Made by a program: the position numbers and the translations under genes
Assembly (NCBI GenBank): GCA_964461435.1
Contig: CAYWUI010000055.1
Span: 1-15,326, forward strand
Direction of reading: 5' to 3'
Origin: G020354785 sp964461435
GTDB lineage: Bacteria; Bacteroidota; Bacteroidia; Bacteroidales; UBA10428
Length of the DNA stretch: 15,326 bases
In this document: positions 1-7,430 of the stretch, one piece after another
How the letters are laid out: the number at the start of each line of letters is the position of its first letter
Numbering within the stretch: position 1 is the stretch's first letter
Notes under the pieces: generated by a model
Databases searched by the model: none
Seen by the model: the letters and a program-made list of their open reading frames with translations, nothing else
What the model was told of the DNA's origin: nothing

Positions 1-1262
1 TCCTCTTTTTTCATTTGCTTTTCTTCTTCTGTCTTTGCCTTATCCGATACTTTTTCAAGCTTAAATAATTCGTCTTCTGCATCGCCCGGTGCAACAGCCG
101 AATCTGGCTCACCAGGTAAGGCAGGGAAAGATAATACAGCCTCGGATAAAGAAGCCTTTTTTTCGCTTTTCTTCAGTTTGTTGTCAATAGTACGCTCCGT
201 TATTGCATTAGCATTTAAAACTATTGCAAATATTCCCAGGAGAATAATACAGGAAGCAGTAAATCCTTCAATAAAATTTGTTTTCATTTTTGGTTGATTT
301 AATAAACGTTTTATTCTTTTTAATAATTTGTTTTTATGTCCGCTGACCGCTAAGGCCAGGCTTTCTTTAATCAGCAGATGCTCCTGTATATTGGCCAGGG
401 CACGTGCATAGTTTGTTGAGTCTCCCGTTTGTGCAATGGCAATATCATCACAGCAGTTTTCTCTTTCCGTGCGGATAACATTATTGATCCACCATACCGC
501 AGGGTGATAAAAAAACAGTATTTCGATTACCGACTGGAGGATATTCACAAGGTAGTCGCGGCGCAATATATGGGCAAGCTCATGGACTATAATGCTTTCA
601 AGTTGTTTTGATGATAATCCTGTAAATGCACTTGCAGGCAACAGGATTATCGGCTTGATAAATCCTATGACCATCGGGACTATTGCCAGTGCTGATTCAT
701 ATATTTTTACAGCTTTCTTTATATTGAGCATCTCGCATAATTTCCTGGTTTTTTTCTGCCACTCCTCTGGAATCTGGCTTATCCTGTAATATTTTAACCG
801 CTGTGTATATGCCAAAGCACCAATAAATTTTAAGGTAAAAAATATTATGCCTGCAAACCATATAGTGACAATTATTGGAAAATGCCTGTTAAAAAAATCT
901 TTAAACTGCACGGACTTTAATTTGATGATCCTGTTATCAGCAACAATTGCATCACTTTCAGCATATGTGCTCACAACCTTTTTCAGCACCGGGGCATCAG
1001 AAAACTGATTTACATATGCTGAATTTTTCCCTTGCCGGTCGGGATTATAGTTTTTAATAAATGTATATACGGGGCAGATCAGCATAAATAAAGATGCGGC
1101 TACAGCCAAAAAATAACGCGTTACAGATGTGAATTTGCGTGTCGCAAGCATCAGTATGCCCAGCACTAAAGCAATAAGGGCTCCCTGCCACAGGGAATGT
1201 ATTAATGTGAGGCCCAATGCCTCAATAATATCATCTGACATTATCCGGTAAATTAAGTTCAT
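1..1262 (-). CDS. BlaR1/MecR1-like M56 membrane metallopeptidase, 3' end cut by window edge
   Basis: The frame is open from an ATG at 1262 to the left edge, about 420 codons with no stop, so the gene is partial. My translation shows hydrophobic segments near residues 15-37, 45-62, 128-150, 190-208 and 331-352. The zinc-protease motif HELAH is at 227-231, followed by RRDYLVN, and a downstream ERENCCDD at 266-273 supplies the expected third zinc-ligand region. This is the M56 (BlaR1/MecR1) layout: a membrane-embedded protease that in studied systems senses a signal and leads to inactivation of a BlaI-type repressor. After the last membrane segment the visible part is Lys/Glu-rich and probably periplasmic; the sensor end lies outside the window. 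The start overlaps the stop of the upstream blaI-like gene (ATGA, 1259-1262), indicating translational coupling. The ligand cannot be told; beta-lactam sensing should not be assumed, since Bacteroidota carry many such pairs. Confidence 0.93.
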   Translation of the reverse strand, partial: MNLIYRIMSDDIIEALGLTLIHSLWQGALIALVLGILMLATRKFTSVTRYFLAVAASLFMLICPVYTFIKNYNPDRQGKNSAYVNQFSDAPVLKKVVSTYAESDAIVADNRIIKLKSVQFKDFFNRHFPIIVTIWFAGIIFFTLKFIGALAYTQRLKYYRISQIPEEWQKKTRKLCEMLNIKKAVKIYESALAIVPMVIGFIKPIILLPASAFTGLSSKQLESIIVHELAHILRRDYLVNILQSVIEILFFYHPAVWWINNVIRTERENCCDDIAIAQTGDSTNYARALANIQEHLLIKESLALAVSGHKNKLLKRIKRLLNQPKMKTNFIEGFTASCIILLGIFAIVLNANAITERTIDNKLKKSEKKASLSEAVLSFPALPGEPDSAVAPGDAEDELFKLEKVSDKAKTEEEKQMKKE

Positions 1263-1648
1263 GATTTGCCTCCATCTAATTTATTGATTAATTCTTTTAT
1301 CTGCTGAAGCTCTTCTTTTGATGGCCTGTGATTACCCAGCACCTGCATTACAAGATTGCTGGCCGACCCGCTAAAAGCAGTTTCAAGAAACCTGTCAAGC
1401 AACAGATTCTGGGTTTCTACCCGTGCAATTACAGGAATGTAGACGTGACTCTTACCCTGAAGCTTGCGCTTTACTATATTCTTTGCCGCCATATTCTGCA
1501 TGATTTTGAGCGTGGTTGTATAACCTACATTCTTCCTCTTATTTATTCTCTCATGAACGAATTTTACAGTTGCAGACTTGTATTTCCAGAGAATCTGCAG
1601 AATTTCGAGCTCGGCAGTGGTGGGTTTTATTTTGGACAAATTCTTCAT
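1259..1648 (-). CDS. BlaI/MecI-family winged-helix transcriptional repressor
   Basis: This 129-residue protein matches BlaI/MecI in size and layout. The N-terminal winged helix spans about residues 9-73: it opens with the family-typical TTAELEILQILW, has a recognition helix around 42-57 (GYTTTLKIMQNMAAKN), and a wing with KSHVY. The C-terminal helices (about 78-125) would form the dimerisation part. Such proteins bind dyad operators as dimers and are inactivated through the partner M56 protease, whose start codon overlaps this stop. Two matching 16-bp dyads lie 17-56 bp upstream of the start on the same promoter, so autorepression of the two-gene operon is very likely. The ATG at 1648 is the natural start; there is no Shine-Dalgarno-like sequence, as is common in Bacteroidota. 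The regulon beyond this operon is unknown. Confidence 0.95.
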   Translation of the reverse strand: MKNLSKIKPTTAELEILQILWKYKSATVKFVHERINKRKNVGYTTTLKIMQNMAAKNIVKRKLQGKSHVYIPVIARVETQNLLLDRFLETAFSGSASNLVMQVLGNHRPSKEELQQIKELINKLDGGKS

Positions 1649-1664
1649 GATGACTTGTTTAAAC

Positions 1665-1680
1665 TACGATAAATGTCGTA
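1665..1680. promoter_or_regulatory. BlaI-type operator, downstream dyad (at the transcription start)
   Basis: TACGAT-AAAT-GTCGTA is the mirror partner of the dyad at 1689-1704. Centres are 24 bp apart and the 8 bp between the two sites are exactly the -7 box. A repressor dimer here would cover the expected transcription start. Together the two sites form a larger inverted repeat (13 of 15 positions matching, 1666-1680 against 1689-1703). Confidence 0.75.
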
Positions 1681-1712
1681 CAAATATATACGACATAAAT
1701 CGTAAATGCAAA
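1681..1712 (-). promoter_or_regulatory. Bacteroidota-type promoter of the blaI-M56 operon
   Basis: Read on the minus strand, TTTG (1712-1709) is followed by a 20-bp spacer and TATATTTG (1688-1681). This fits the known Bacteroidota consensus TTTG / 19-21 bp / TAnnTTTG exactly. The -7 box ends 32 bp before the blaI ATG, giving a short leader. Confidence 0.8.
1689..1704. promoter_or_regulatory. BlaI-type operator, upstream dyad (in the promoter spacer)
   Basis: TACGAC-ATAA-ATCGTA is a 16-bp imperfect dyad (5 of 6 arm positions symmetric). It lies wholly between the -33 and -7 boxes. It resembles the TACnACAnnTGTnGTA-like dyads bound by staphylococcal BlaI/MecI. Assignment to this repressor is inferred from position and pairing with the second dyad. 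Confidence 0.75.
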
Positions 1713-1800
1713 TTTTTTTGAATATTTTTTTAATTAAACAGATGACTGAAAAATATAGGTATTATCCTTCTGGGTAAATTAATTTTTTTTATTTAACTTT

Positions 1801-1937
1801 ATAAGGGACAGCATCCAAATCCGGAAAATTTTTGCTTACCCTGTAATAAAGGGGACTTCTTCATGGAGGATTAATATTCGGAGCGCTGTCCCTCGAAAAA
1901 ATAAGGGCGCTGTCCCTATTTTTACCTCGAAAAAAAA
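1801..1937. repeat. REP-like repeat patch with GCGCTGTCCCT units
   Basis: GCGCTGTCCCT occurs twice as a direct repeat (1883-1893 and 1907-1917). An inverted copy of its core, AGGGACAGC, lies at 1804-1812. CCTCGAAAAA is also duplicated (1891-1900 and 1925-1934). The second unit is itself a small hairpin (ATAAGGG at 1901-1907 pairing with CCCTAT at 1914-1919). The pattern suggests a palindromic REP/MITE-like intergenic element or its remains. No transposase is nearby. It ends directly before the start of the hybrid kinase gene, so it may supply part of its leader. Confidence 0.55.
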
Positions 1938-1941
1938 TATT

Positions 1942-4900
1942 ATGGGAGCAAAAGATTACAGGCTGCTTTTAATATACCCGTGTGAGACAAAAAACAGGTA
2001 TTTAAACAAAAAACTTTTATCGCTGGGGTATATAATAACAGGCACTGCTACGGGGATCGAACAGGCTGTAAAAATGGCAAAAGAGACCGGTCCCGATTTG
2101 GCATTAGTTGACATGGGTTCTGAAGAAATGAAAAAAATTGAGGGAAAAATAAAAAAAATTACATCGGCCCTCGACATGCCTGTTGTTTTTGCAGCGTCAG
2201 GCAAAGAATCGGGAATAATCGAAAATTCCGGCAGGAAAAATGAATATACTGTAATTAAGAAGACCTTAAATGAAAAAGAGCTGGAGTCAAAATTTCAAAT
2301 TGCAGCCTTAAAGCATAAATATCTTAAAGAGATAAGGAAGAAGGAAAATGAGCTTAAGCAGCTTGAAAAAAAGCTGGTTAAGGAAGTTAAGAGCAGGGAT
2401 TTTTATGAAAAGCAGATCCTGCGGTCAAAAAAAATATACTACTCGTCTTTTAATGCCTTAAAGGAAAGTATTTTTGTTATTGACCGTGATCTGAATATAA
2501 TCCTTGAAAATAAAGCCTTAAAGGAATTTAACCGCAGGGTAGGTATTAATGAACCTACGCTCGGGAATGCGGTGGAGATATACTCCAATAACCTTGAAGG
2601 ATTCAATTTGAGCGATTATATCCTTGTTCTGAGGACAGGTAAAGAAATTTATGATGAGGAGGTGCACATTGATGATAATACTATCGTGGAAATAAGGAAA
2701 AGTCCGGTTTACGACGAAAATGATATAGTGTCACGTGTCATAACCCTGATTAAGGACATAACTGATAATAAGCAAACGGAATATAAATTAATAAAGAGTG
2801 AAAGGAAATTCAGGGACCTTATGGAACTTCTCCCTGAAATGATTTTTGAAACTGATTTGAAGGGTAATGTCTTTTATGCTAACCAGTTTGCGCTGGAAAG
2901 GCTTGATTATTCCTATGACGATATTATTGCGGGCCTTAACATGTTTGACATTTTTGCAGCCGGAGAAAGTGAAAGGGCAAAGGAGCATTTTAAAAAACAC
3001 CTCGAGGACGAGCAACAGGGGCCTGAAGAATATTATATCGTTACCAGGGATAATGAACAATTCCCTGTGATATTGCATATAAATCCCATAATTGAAAACG
3101 GAAAATCAATAGGCGTAAGGGGAGTGATGATAGATATTACGGACAGGAAGAAGGCTGAGGAACAACTGAAACAAAGCCTGCAGACCACTAAAGCCATAGT
3201 TAATTCCATTCCCGACATGCTCTTTCATTTTAATAAAAAAGGGATATTCCTGAATTATAAAGATGATAAAGAGGAACACCTGTCAATACCAGCAGAACAT
3301 ATTCTTAACAGAAGCCTTAAAGAGGTATTTCCTGAAGAGATATCAGAATTGATGATGAATGGTATAAACAACTGTATTTTAAATGGCGAGGGCAGTATTG
3401 AGTACCGGTTGAAAGTTAAAAACAAATTAAGAGATTTTGAAGGGAGGTTTGAAAAAATTAACGACAACGAGGTAATTATGCTTATTAGAGATATGTCTGA
3501 AAGGAAATCTTATGAAAAGGAATTGAAGGAGGCAAAAGAAAGGGCTATAGAAGCAAATAAGGCAAAAAGCGAATTCCTTGCAAACATGTCCCATGAGATC
3601 CGTACGCCCATGAATGCTATCCTGGGATTAACGGAATCGTTGCTGGCAAAGATCACTAATCCTTCACATACGGGACATCTTAAGACTATTCATTCAAGCG
3701 GTGAGATACTTCTTTCCTTGATTGACGATATACTGGACCTCTCCAAGATTGAAGCCAACAAGCTGGAGCTTAAGTATGAATCTGCAGAAATAAGGACAAT
3801 AATAAGGGAAATAAAGCAGATATTTATACAGAAAGCAGATAATAAAGGCCTTGCCATTGAAATCGATATTGACAAGGATATCCCCCATATGCTTGTCCTT
3901 GACGAGATAAGGCTGCGCCAGGTTTTACTTAACCTGGTGGGTAATGCCCTGAAATTTACTGAAGAAGGATATATTAAGATTGAAGTCAGGGGAGATATCA
4001 ACAGTGATGGAGAAAGGATGAAGCTTCAAATAGCAATAGAAGATACGGGCATAGGAATAGCCCATGACCAGCAGAAGCTTATTTTCGACGCCTTTACGCA
4101 GCAGCGCGGGCAGAGTACAAGAAAATACGGGGGCACGGGACTGGGCCTGACGATATGCAAAAGGCTTGTTGAAAAAATGAACGGACAGATTAAAGTGTCC
4201 GGTTCTCCCGGCAAAGGATCGGTTTTCAAAGTTATACTTTCAAATGTTGTGATCGCTGATGTCAGTGATTCAAGGTCACTGGCGACTGAAGAGGATTATA
4301 CAAATGTTGAATTCGGAAAGTCAACTATTATGATAGTTGACGATTTTAAAAGCAATATTGAAACCCTTGAAAGCCTGATCAGCGGTGATGTTAAGTTTGT
4401 TGAGGCCGGAAACGGGAGGGAAGCAATTGAGAAGCTCAAAACTGTCAGTCCCGATGTGATTATTATGGATATGCGCATGCCCGAAATGGACGGCATGCAA
4501 ACAGCAAAATATATCCGTAATGAATTAAAAATGAAAGATATCCCGATAATTGTATTTACAGCATCAGTACTCGGATTTGACAACAGGATATCAAGGAAGT
4601 ATTTTACCGGATTTATACCCAAACCGGCAAAGAAATCACATATTACCGGTGAGCTGAAAAAGTACCTTAAATATAAGGAAATATTCGAACCGGCCAGCAC
4701 CCAAAGTAAAGAGGTCCCTGTTTCACTGGATCATCTTGATGAGTCGGAGCGGAAAGATTTTATTGAGCTGATTGAGCAAAAACATTATTTAAAATGGAAG
4801 GAAATAAAGGACGATATGCTTATATTTGAAATAGAAGAATTTGTCAGCAGCATTAAAAACCTGGCTGGCAAATATAAAGTACAGTACTTATCAGATTACG

Positions 4901-5016
4901 CCGATAAATTAAATGAGAGCATCCGGTTTTTTGATGTTGATGAAATAAAATCAGTAGTAAATGATTTTTATCATGTTTATGAAAGTATTAAATCGGTTGA
5001 GAATAAAGTGAAATAA
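1942..5016 (+). CDS. Soluble hybrid sensor histidine kinase (receiver-like, 3 PAS-like, HisKA, HATPase, receiver)
   Basis: This 1024-residue protein has no membrane segment, so it should sense a cytoplasmic signal. A receiver-like N-terminus (about 5-125) keeps an Asp at 57 and a Lys at 106 but lacks the acidic pair near its start (LLLIYPCE), so phosphorylation there is doubtful. A charged coiled coil (126-165) leads to three PAS-like domains (about 166-277, 285-405, 412-522), the first two ending in the usual DIT motif. HisKA has the phospho-His at 551 (MSHEIRTPMN). The ATPase part has N668, DTGIGI at 701-706 and GGTGLGL at 730-736. A second receiver (793-910) is complete: D800/D801, phospho-Asp D843, K894. 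The last 90 residues are helical and sit where an Hpt domain often lies, but I see no phosphorylatable His. A receiver-kinase gene follows 20 bp downstream, so the two are probably co-transcribed. The signal and the final output are unknown. Confidence 0.93.
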   Translation: MGAKDYRLLLIYPCETKNRYLNKKLLSLGYIITGTATGIEQAVKMAKETGPDLALVDMGSEEMKKIEGKIKKITSALDMPVVFAASGKESGIIENSGRKNEYTVIKKTLNEKELESKFQIAALKHKYLKEIRKKENELKQLEKKLVKEVKSRDFYEKQILRSKKIYYSSFNALKESIFVIDRDLNIILENKALKEFNRRVGINEPTLGNAVEIYSNNLEGFNLSDYILVLRTGKEIYDEEVHIDDNTIVEIRKSPVYDENDIVSRVITLIKDITDNKQTEYKLIKSERKFRDLMELLPEMIFETDLKGNVFYANQFALERLDYSYDDIIAGLNMFDIFAAGESERAKEHFKKHLEDEQQGPEEYYIVTRDNEQFPVILHINPIIENGKSIGVRGVMIDITDRKKAEEQLKQSLQTTKAIVNSIPDMLFHFNKKGIFLNYKDDKEEHLSIPAEHILNRSLKEVFPEEISELMMNGINNCILNGEGSIEYRLKVKNKLRDFEGRFEKINDNEVIMLIRDMSERKSYEKELKEAKERAIEANKAKSEFLANMSHEIRTPMNAILGLTESLLAKITNPSHTGHLKTIHSSGEILLSLIDDILDLSKIEANKLELKYESAEIRTIIREIKQIFIQKADNKGLAIEIDIDKDIPHMLVLDEIRLRQVLLNLVGNALKFTEEGYIKIEVRGDINSDGERMKLQIAIEDTGIGIAHDQQKLIFDAFTQQRGQSTRKYGGTGLGLTICKRLVEKMNGQIKVSGSPGKGSVFKVILSNVVIADVSDSRSLATEEDYTNVEFGKSTIMIVDDFKSNIETLESLISGDVKFVEAGNGREAIEKLKTVSPDVIIMDMRMPEMDGMQTAKYIRNELKMKDIPIIVFTASVLGFDNRISRKYFTGFIPKPAKKSHITGELKKYLKYKEIFEPASTQSKEVPVSLDHLDESERKDFIELIEQKHYLKWKEIKDDMLIFEIEEFVSSIKNLAGKYKVQYLSDYADKLNESIRFFDVDEIKSVVNDFYHVYESIKSVENKVK

Positions 5017-5036
5017 TTTCCAGGAATATAATAACT

Positions 5037-6161
5037 ATGGAAGATAATAGTAAAAAGCAGACTATCCTTATAGTCGATGATAACAAAAAAAACCTGCAGG
5101 TCCTTGGAAATGTGCTTCATGAAGAAGGTTATAAAATTGCTGTGGCCCAGGACGGCTACCAGGCCGTAAAGCTGGCGGAGAAGATTATACCCGGACTGAT
5201 ACTCCTGGATGTGATGATGCCCGGCATTGACGGATATGAAGTATGTATGAGCCTGAAGTCGAAAAAGGAGCTTAAAAATATCCCCGTCATATTTCTTACT
5301 GCCAAAAGCGAAACAACGGATATTGTCGAGGGATTCAAAAGAGGAGGAGTGGATTATATTACAAAGCCATTTAAAAAGGAAGAGTTGCTTGCCAGAATAG
5401 GTACACATATGGAGCTGGCTAATGCACGACAACTCCTGAAAAAGAGGGCAGAAGATTTAAATTCTGCTAACGCCGCCAAAGATAAGCTCTTTTCAATTAT
5501 TGCCCATGACCTGAGACATCCCCTGGCCGACCTTAAGACGTTGCTCGAACTGCTGCTTTTTGATTACGAGCGCTTTACAAAAGAAGATATAATAAGATGT
5601 TTTAAAGAAATAAGGGATACTACGGATGAAGCATATAACCTGCTTCAGAACCTGCTGCAGTGGTCAAGGAAGGAAATGAACAGCCTGCCCTTTGAACCTG
5701 CATTTTTTAAACTGAATGACGTGGTTGATTCAACGATAAGATTGTTCAGGCAAAGCACAGGTAAAAAAAACATTAAGGTGACCTTTAGTAATGGCGATGA
5801 CATCCGGGTGTTTGCCGATAAAAACATGATTGAGACAGTAGTAAGAAACCTGGTAAATAACGCCATAAAGTTTTCCTATAATGATAGTACTATTATTATT
5901 GGAGCAAAAAAGGACAATGATGTAGTGGAAGTCCGTGTAAAAGACTTTGGGCATGGCATAAAGGAAGAGCATAAGGAGTTATTATTAAGTGAAAATGTTG
6001 CCATATCGACAAGAGGAACAAATAACGAAAAAGGTACGGGGATAGGATTAAACCTATGCAGGGACTTTATTAAACAAAACAAAGGCAGGTTGTGGTTCGA
6101 GAGCGAAGAAGGAAAGGGCTCCACGTTCTATTTCACCATTCCGGCAGTTAATAAAGATTAG
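5037..6161 (+). CDS. Response receiver-histidine kinase fusion (REC-HisKA-HATPase)
   Basis: This 374-residue soluble protein starts with a complete receiver (about 8-125): acidic pair D14/D15, phospho-Asp D58 in LLDVMMPGIDG, and K110 in TKPF. A short coil joins it to a kinase core with phospho-His H157 (AHDLRHPL), N-box N275 (NLVNNAIKFS), DFGHGI at 303-308 and GTGIGL at 333-338. In this known layout, receiver phosphorylation by another kinase tunes the activity of the attached kinase. The hybrid kinase gene ending 20 bp upstream is the obvious candidate donor, giving a possible kinase-to-kinase relay. There is no HTH or other DNA-binding domain, so the final regulator must be encoded elsewhere. 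The downstream gene is convergent, which ends the operon here. Family assignment is firm; partners are inferred. Confidence 0.93.
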   Translation: MEDNSKKQTILIVDDNKKNLQVLGNVLHEEGYKIAVAQDGYQAVKLAEKIIPGLILLDVMMPGIDGYEVCMSLKSKKELKNIPVIFLTAKSETTDIVEGFKRGGVDYITKPFKKEELLARIGTHMELANARQLLKKRAEDLNSANAAKDKLFSIIAHDLRHPLADLKTLLELLLFDYERFTKEDIIRCFKEIRDTTDEAYNLLQNLLQWSRKEMNSLPFEPAFFKLNDVVDSTIRLFRQSTGKKNIKVTFSNGDDIRVFADKNMIETVVRNLVNNAIKFSYNDSTIIIGAKKDNDVVEVRVKDFGHGIKEEHKELLLSENVAISTRGTNNEKGTGIGLNLCRDFIKQNKGRLWFESEEGKGSTFYFTIPAVNKD

Positions 6162-6201
6162 TCAGGAACGGGTAATAATAAGGTTAATGCAGGAATAAGC
6201 G

Positions 6202-6828
6202 TTAGTCCATATTATGAAGCCTTTGTTCCGCCTGCCTCTGTATATACGTATCACAGGCATGCAAAGCCAGTTCTCTTAAAATATCCCTGTCCTCAATAAA
6301 ACTGGCTATTTTAAAACGCAACCAGTCATCTTTCATATCATTGATCAGATTCTTGAGTATCTGTTTGTCATGTATTTTAAAAGCAGCCGTGACCTTTATT
6401 CTATTGCTTATCCCGTTTGATACGATGTCAAGCAACAGTTTTTTATTTGTGATATGATTTAATGCAATATCCTGAACATAATACTCGGCCCCGTTCTTTG
6501 CAATATCTGATAGTGTATTCTGGTCATCAAGCTCTATTGCTGCTTCAAGCCGCACACTTTCATTCACCGTACTTTTAAGCAGATCATGAAGGATGCGCCT
6601 GTTATTGCATTTTATTGCCGCTTCAAGCTTTATCCATTCATCACTGGCACTTTTAGCCAGCTCTCCTAAAATATCGGGGTCATCGATACTGTCCAAAGCC
6701 TCCTTGCGGGACGGGTAATTTTCGTTATTGCTCCCGGCCAGACCTGCAAGTTTATTTAAATCTTCAATATGCCTGGCTTTGTCGGTTGATATATCAACTT
6801 TTTTTACTGATTTGCCATTTTTCCCCAT
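6202..6828 (-). CDS. Helical-repeat protein with six exact 26-residue repeats (HEAT/LRV-like)
   Basis: I place the start at the ATG at 6828 (208 residues); a longer reading would need a TTG at 6867 and adds 13 unremarkable residues. Residues 50-205 are six consecutive repeats of exactly 26 residues without insertions. Each begins with Asp or Asn, then a hydrophobic pair at positions 4-5 (IL in four of the six), a helix with L/I at 8, usually an aromatic residue near 15-16, a basic residue near 18 in several copies, and Ala at 21-22. A degenerate seventh copy (about 21-49) precedes them. The pattern resembles HEAT or leucine-rich-variant solenoids, which usually act as protein-binding scaffolds. 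There is no signal peptide or membrane segment, so it is probably cytoplasmic. No catalytic motif is seen. It is convergent with the kinase operon (40 bp between stops), and its upstream region has inverted TATGCTATA repeats. Its partner is unknown. Confidence 0.8.
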   Translation of the reverse strand: MGKNGKSVKKVDISTDKARHIEDLNKLAGLAGSNNENYPSRKEALDSIDDPDILGELAKSASDEWIKLEAAIKCNNRRILHDLLKSTVNESVRLEAAIELDDQNTLSDIAKNGAEYYVQDIALNHITNKKLLLDIVSNGISNRIKVTAAFKIHDKQILKNLINDMKDDWLRFKIASFIEDRDILRELALHACDTYIQRQAEQRLHNMD

Positions 6829-6869
6829 CTTCGTATTCTTATAAAACGTTAAACAATAAATAATCAATC

Positions 6870-6942
6870 TATGCTATAAAATGCCATTCGTAAATAAATC
6901 ATAGCGGATTTGCAGTACTTCTATAGCATACCTGTTATGCTA
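6870..6942. repeat. Three TATGCTA(TA) motifs as inverted repeats upstream of the helical-repeat gene
   Basis: TATGCTATA (6870-6878) is mirrored exactly by TATAGCATA (6922-6930). A third copy TATGCTA (6936-6942) forms a perfect 7-bp stem with TAGCATA (6924-6930) around the loop CCTGT. There is no T-run after the hairpin on either strand, so an operator is more likely than a terminator. Function is inferred only from position. Confidence 0.45.
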
Positions 6943-6959
6943 AGTGAGATAACAGAATT

Positions 6960-7325
6960 TCATGCATCAGGTAGTGGGGGAGGTATGTCGAGTTCAAAAT
7001 AAGATGATGACTGTATTGGCAAAAATTCTTTTTTTCTTAATGCAAACAGCTTATTCCGGCCGGTTAATAAAATGTGAAGCACCATCGTTTTATTATGATA
7101 CAGGTTATAATCATCGTTCTGGTCAAACCCTGCAAAACAATTCCGCAAAGAGTCCAGATCGAAAATATTATCCGGCGATTCTATTTTGGATGAAGAGCTG
7201 TGTTGATATCTAAAGATGTATGATTCACCTGACTGTCCTCTATTAAATCTTCCTGCCGGATAAGAATTAACACTATTAATCAATCCCGTTACAAGAATAA
7301 ATAATATGTACGATTTGATATTCAA
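6960..7325 (-). CDS. Possible small exported protein, hypothetical
   Basis: The frame gives 121 residues and starts with a TTG at 7325, because no ATG lies between it and an upstream in-frame stop. The first 21 residues look like a signal peptide: a Lys at position 4, a hydrophobic core (YILFILVTGLI), and a plausible cut after NSVNS. The rest is polar, with a Ser run (SSSS) and a proline-rich end (PPPLPDA), and I recognise no family. A TACTTTTG sequence at 7360-7353 fits the -7 box of a Bacteroidota promoter, but its -33 partner is poor. An 83-residue frame on the opposite strand covers much of the same DNA and looks less protein-like. It may be a real short secreted protein, a decayed gene, or not a gene. 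Confidence 0.4.
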   Translation of the reverse strand: MNIKSYILFILVTGLINSVNSYPAGRFNRGQSGESYIFRYQHSSSSKIESPDNIFDLDSLRNCFAGFDQNDDYNLYHNKTMVLHILLTGRNKLFALRKKEFLPIQSSSYFELDIPPPLPDA

Positions 7326-7399
7326 AGTATGTACTTTAAGATTTCAACGGAGCAAAAGTATATATTATTATTCTTATAAAGCAGAATATTGTTAAAAAA

Positions 7400-7430
7400 T
7401 ATTAACGGCTATTATTTTACAGCCATTTTT
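7400..7430 (-). terminator. Weak candidate terminator after corA
   Basis: On the minus strand GGCTGT (7424-7419) can pair with ATAGCC (7412-7407), with one G-T pair, followed by GTTAATATTTTTT. The stem overlaps the corA stop codon and is short, so this is a tentative call. Confidence 0.25.

Noticed and set aside
429..789. Two plus-strand frames of 60 and 65 codons
   Set aside because: They lie opposite the M56 gene, whose minus-strand reading carries HELAH and the downstream ERENCCDD motif; they are shadow frames.
1328..1672. A 114-codon plus-strand frame
   Set aside because: It is antisense to the clear BlaI-type gene and runs through its operator; no recognisable protein features.
1259..1704. 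Calling the BlaI/M56 pair a beta-lactam resistance switch
   Set aside because: No beta-lactamase or altered PBP gene is in the window, and Bacteroidota carry many such pairs with other or unknown roles.
4296..4700. A 134-codon minus-strand frame rich in Ser and Ile
   Set aside because: It is antisense to the intact receiver domain of the hybrid kinase, and its composition is what antisense of such a gene gives.
6962..7213. An 83-codon plus-strand frame
   Set aside because: It overlaps the minus-strand frame with a signal-peptide-like start; it has no family resemblance or promoter of its own that I can see.
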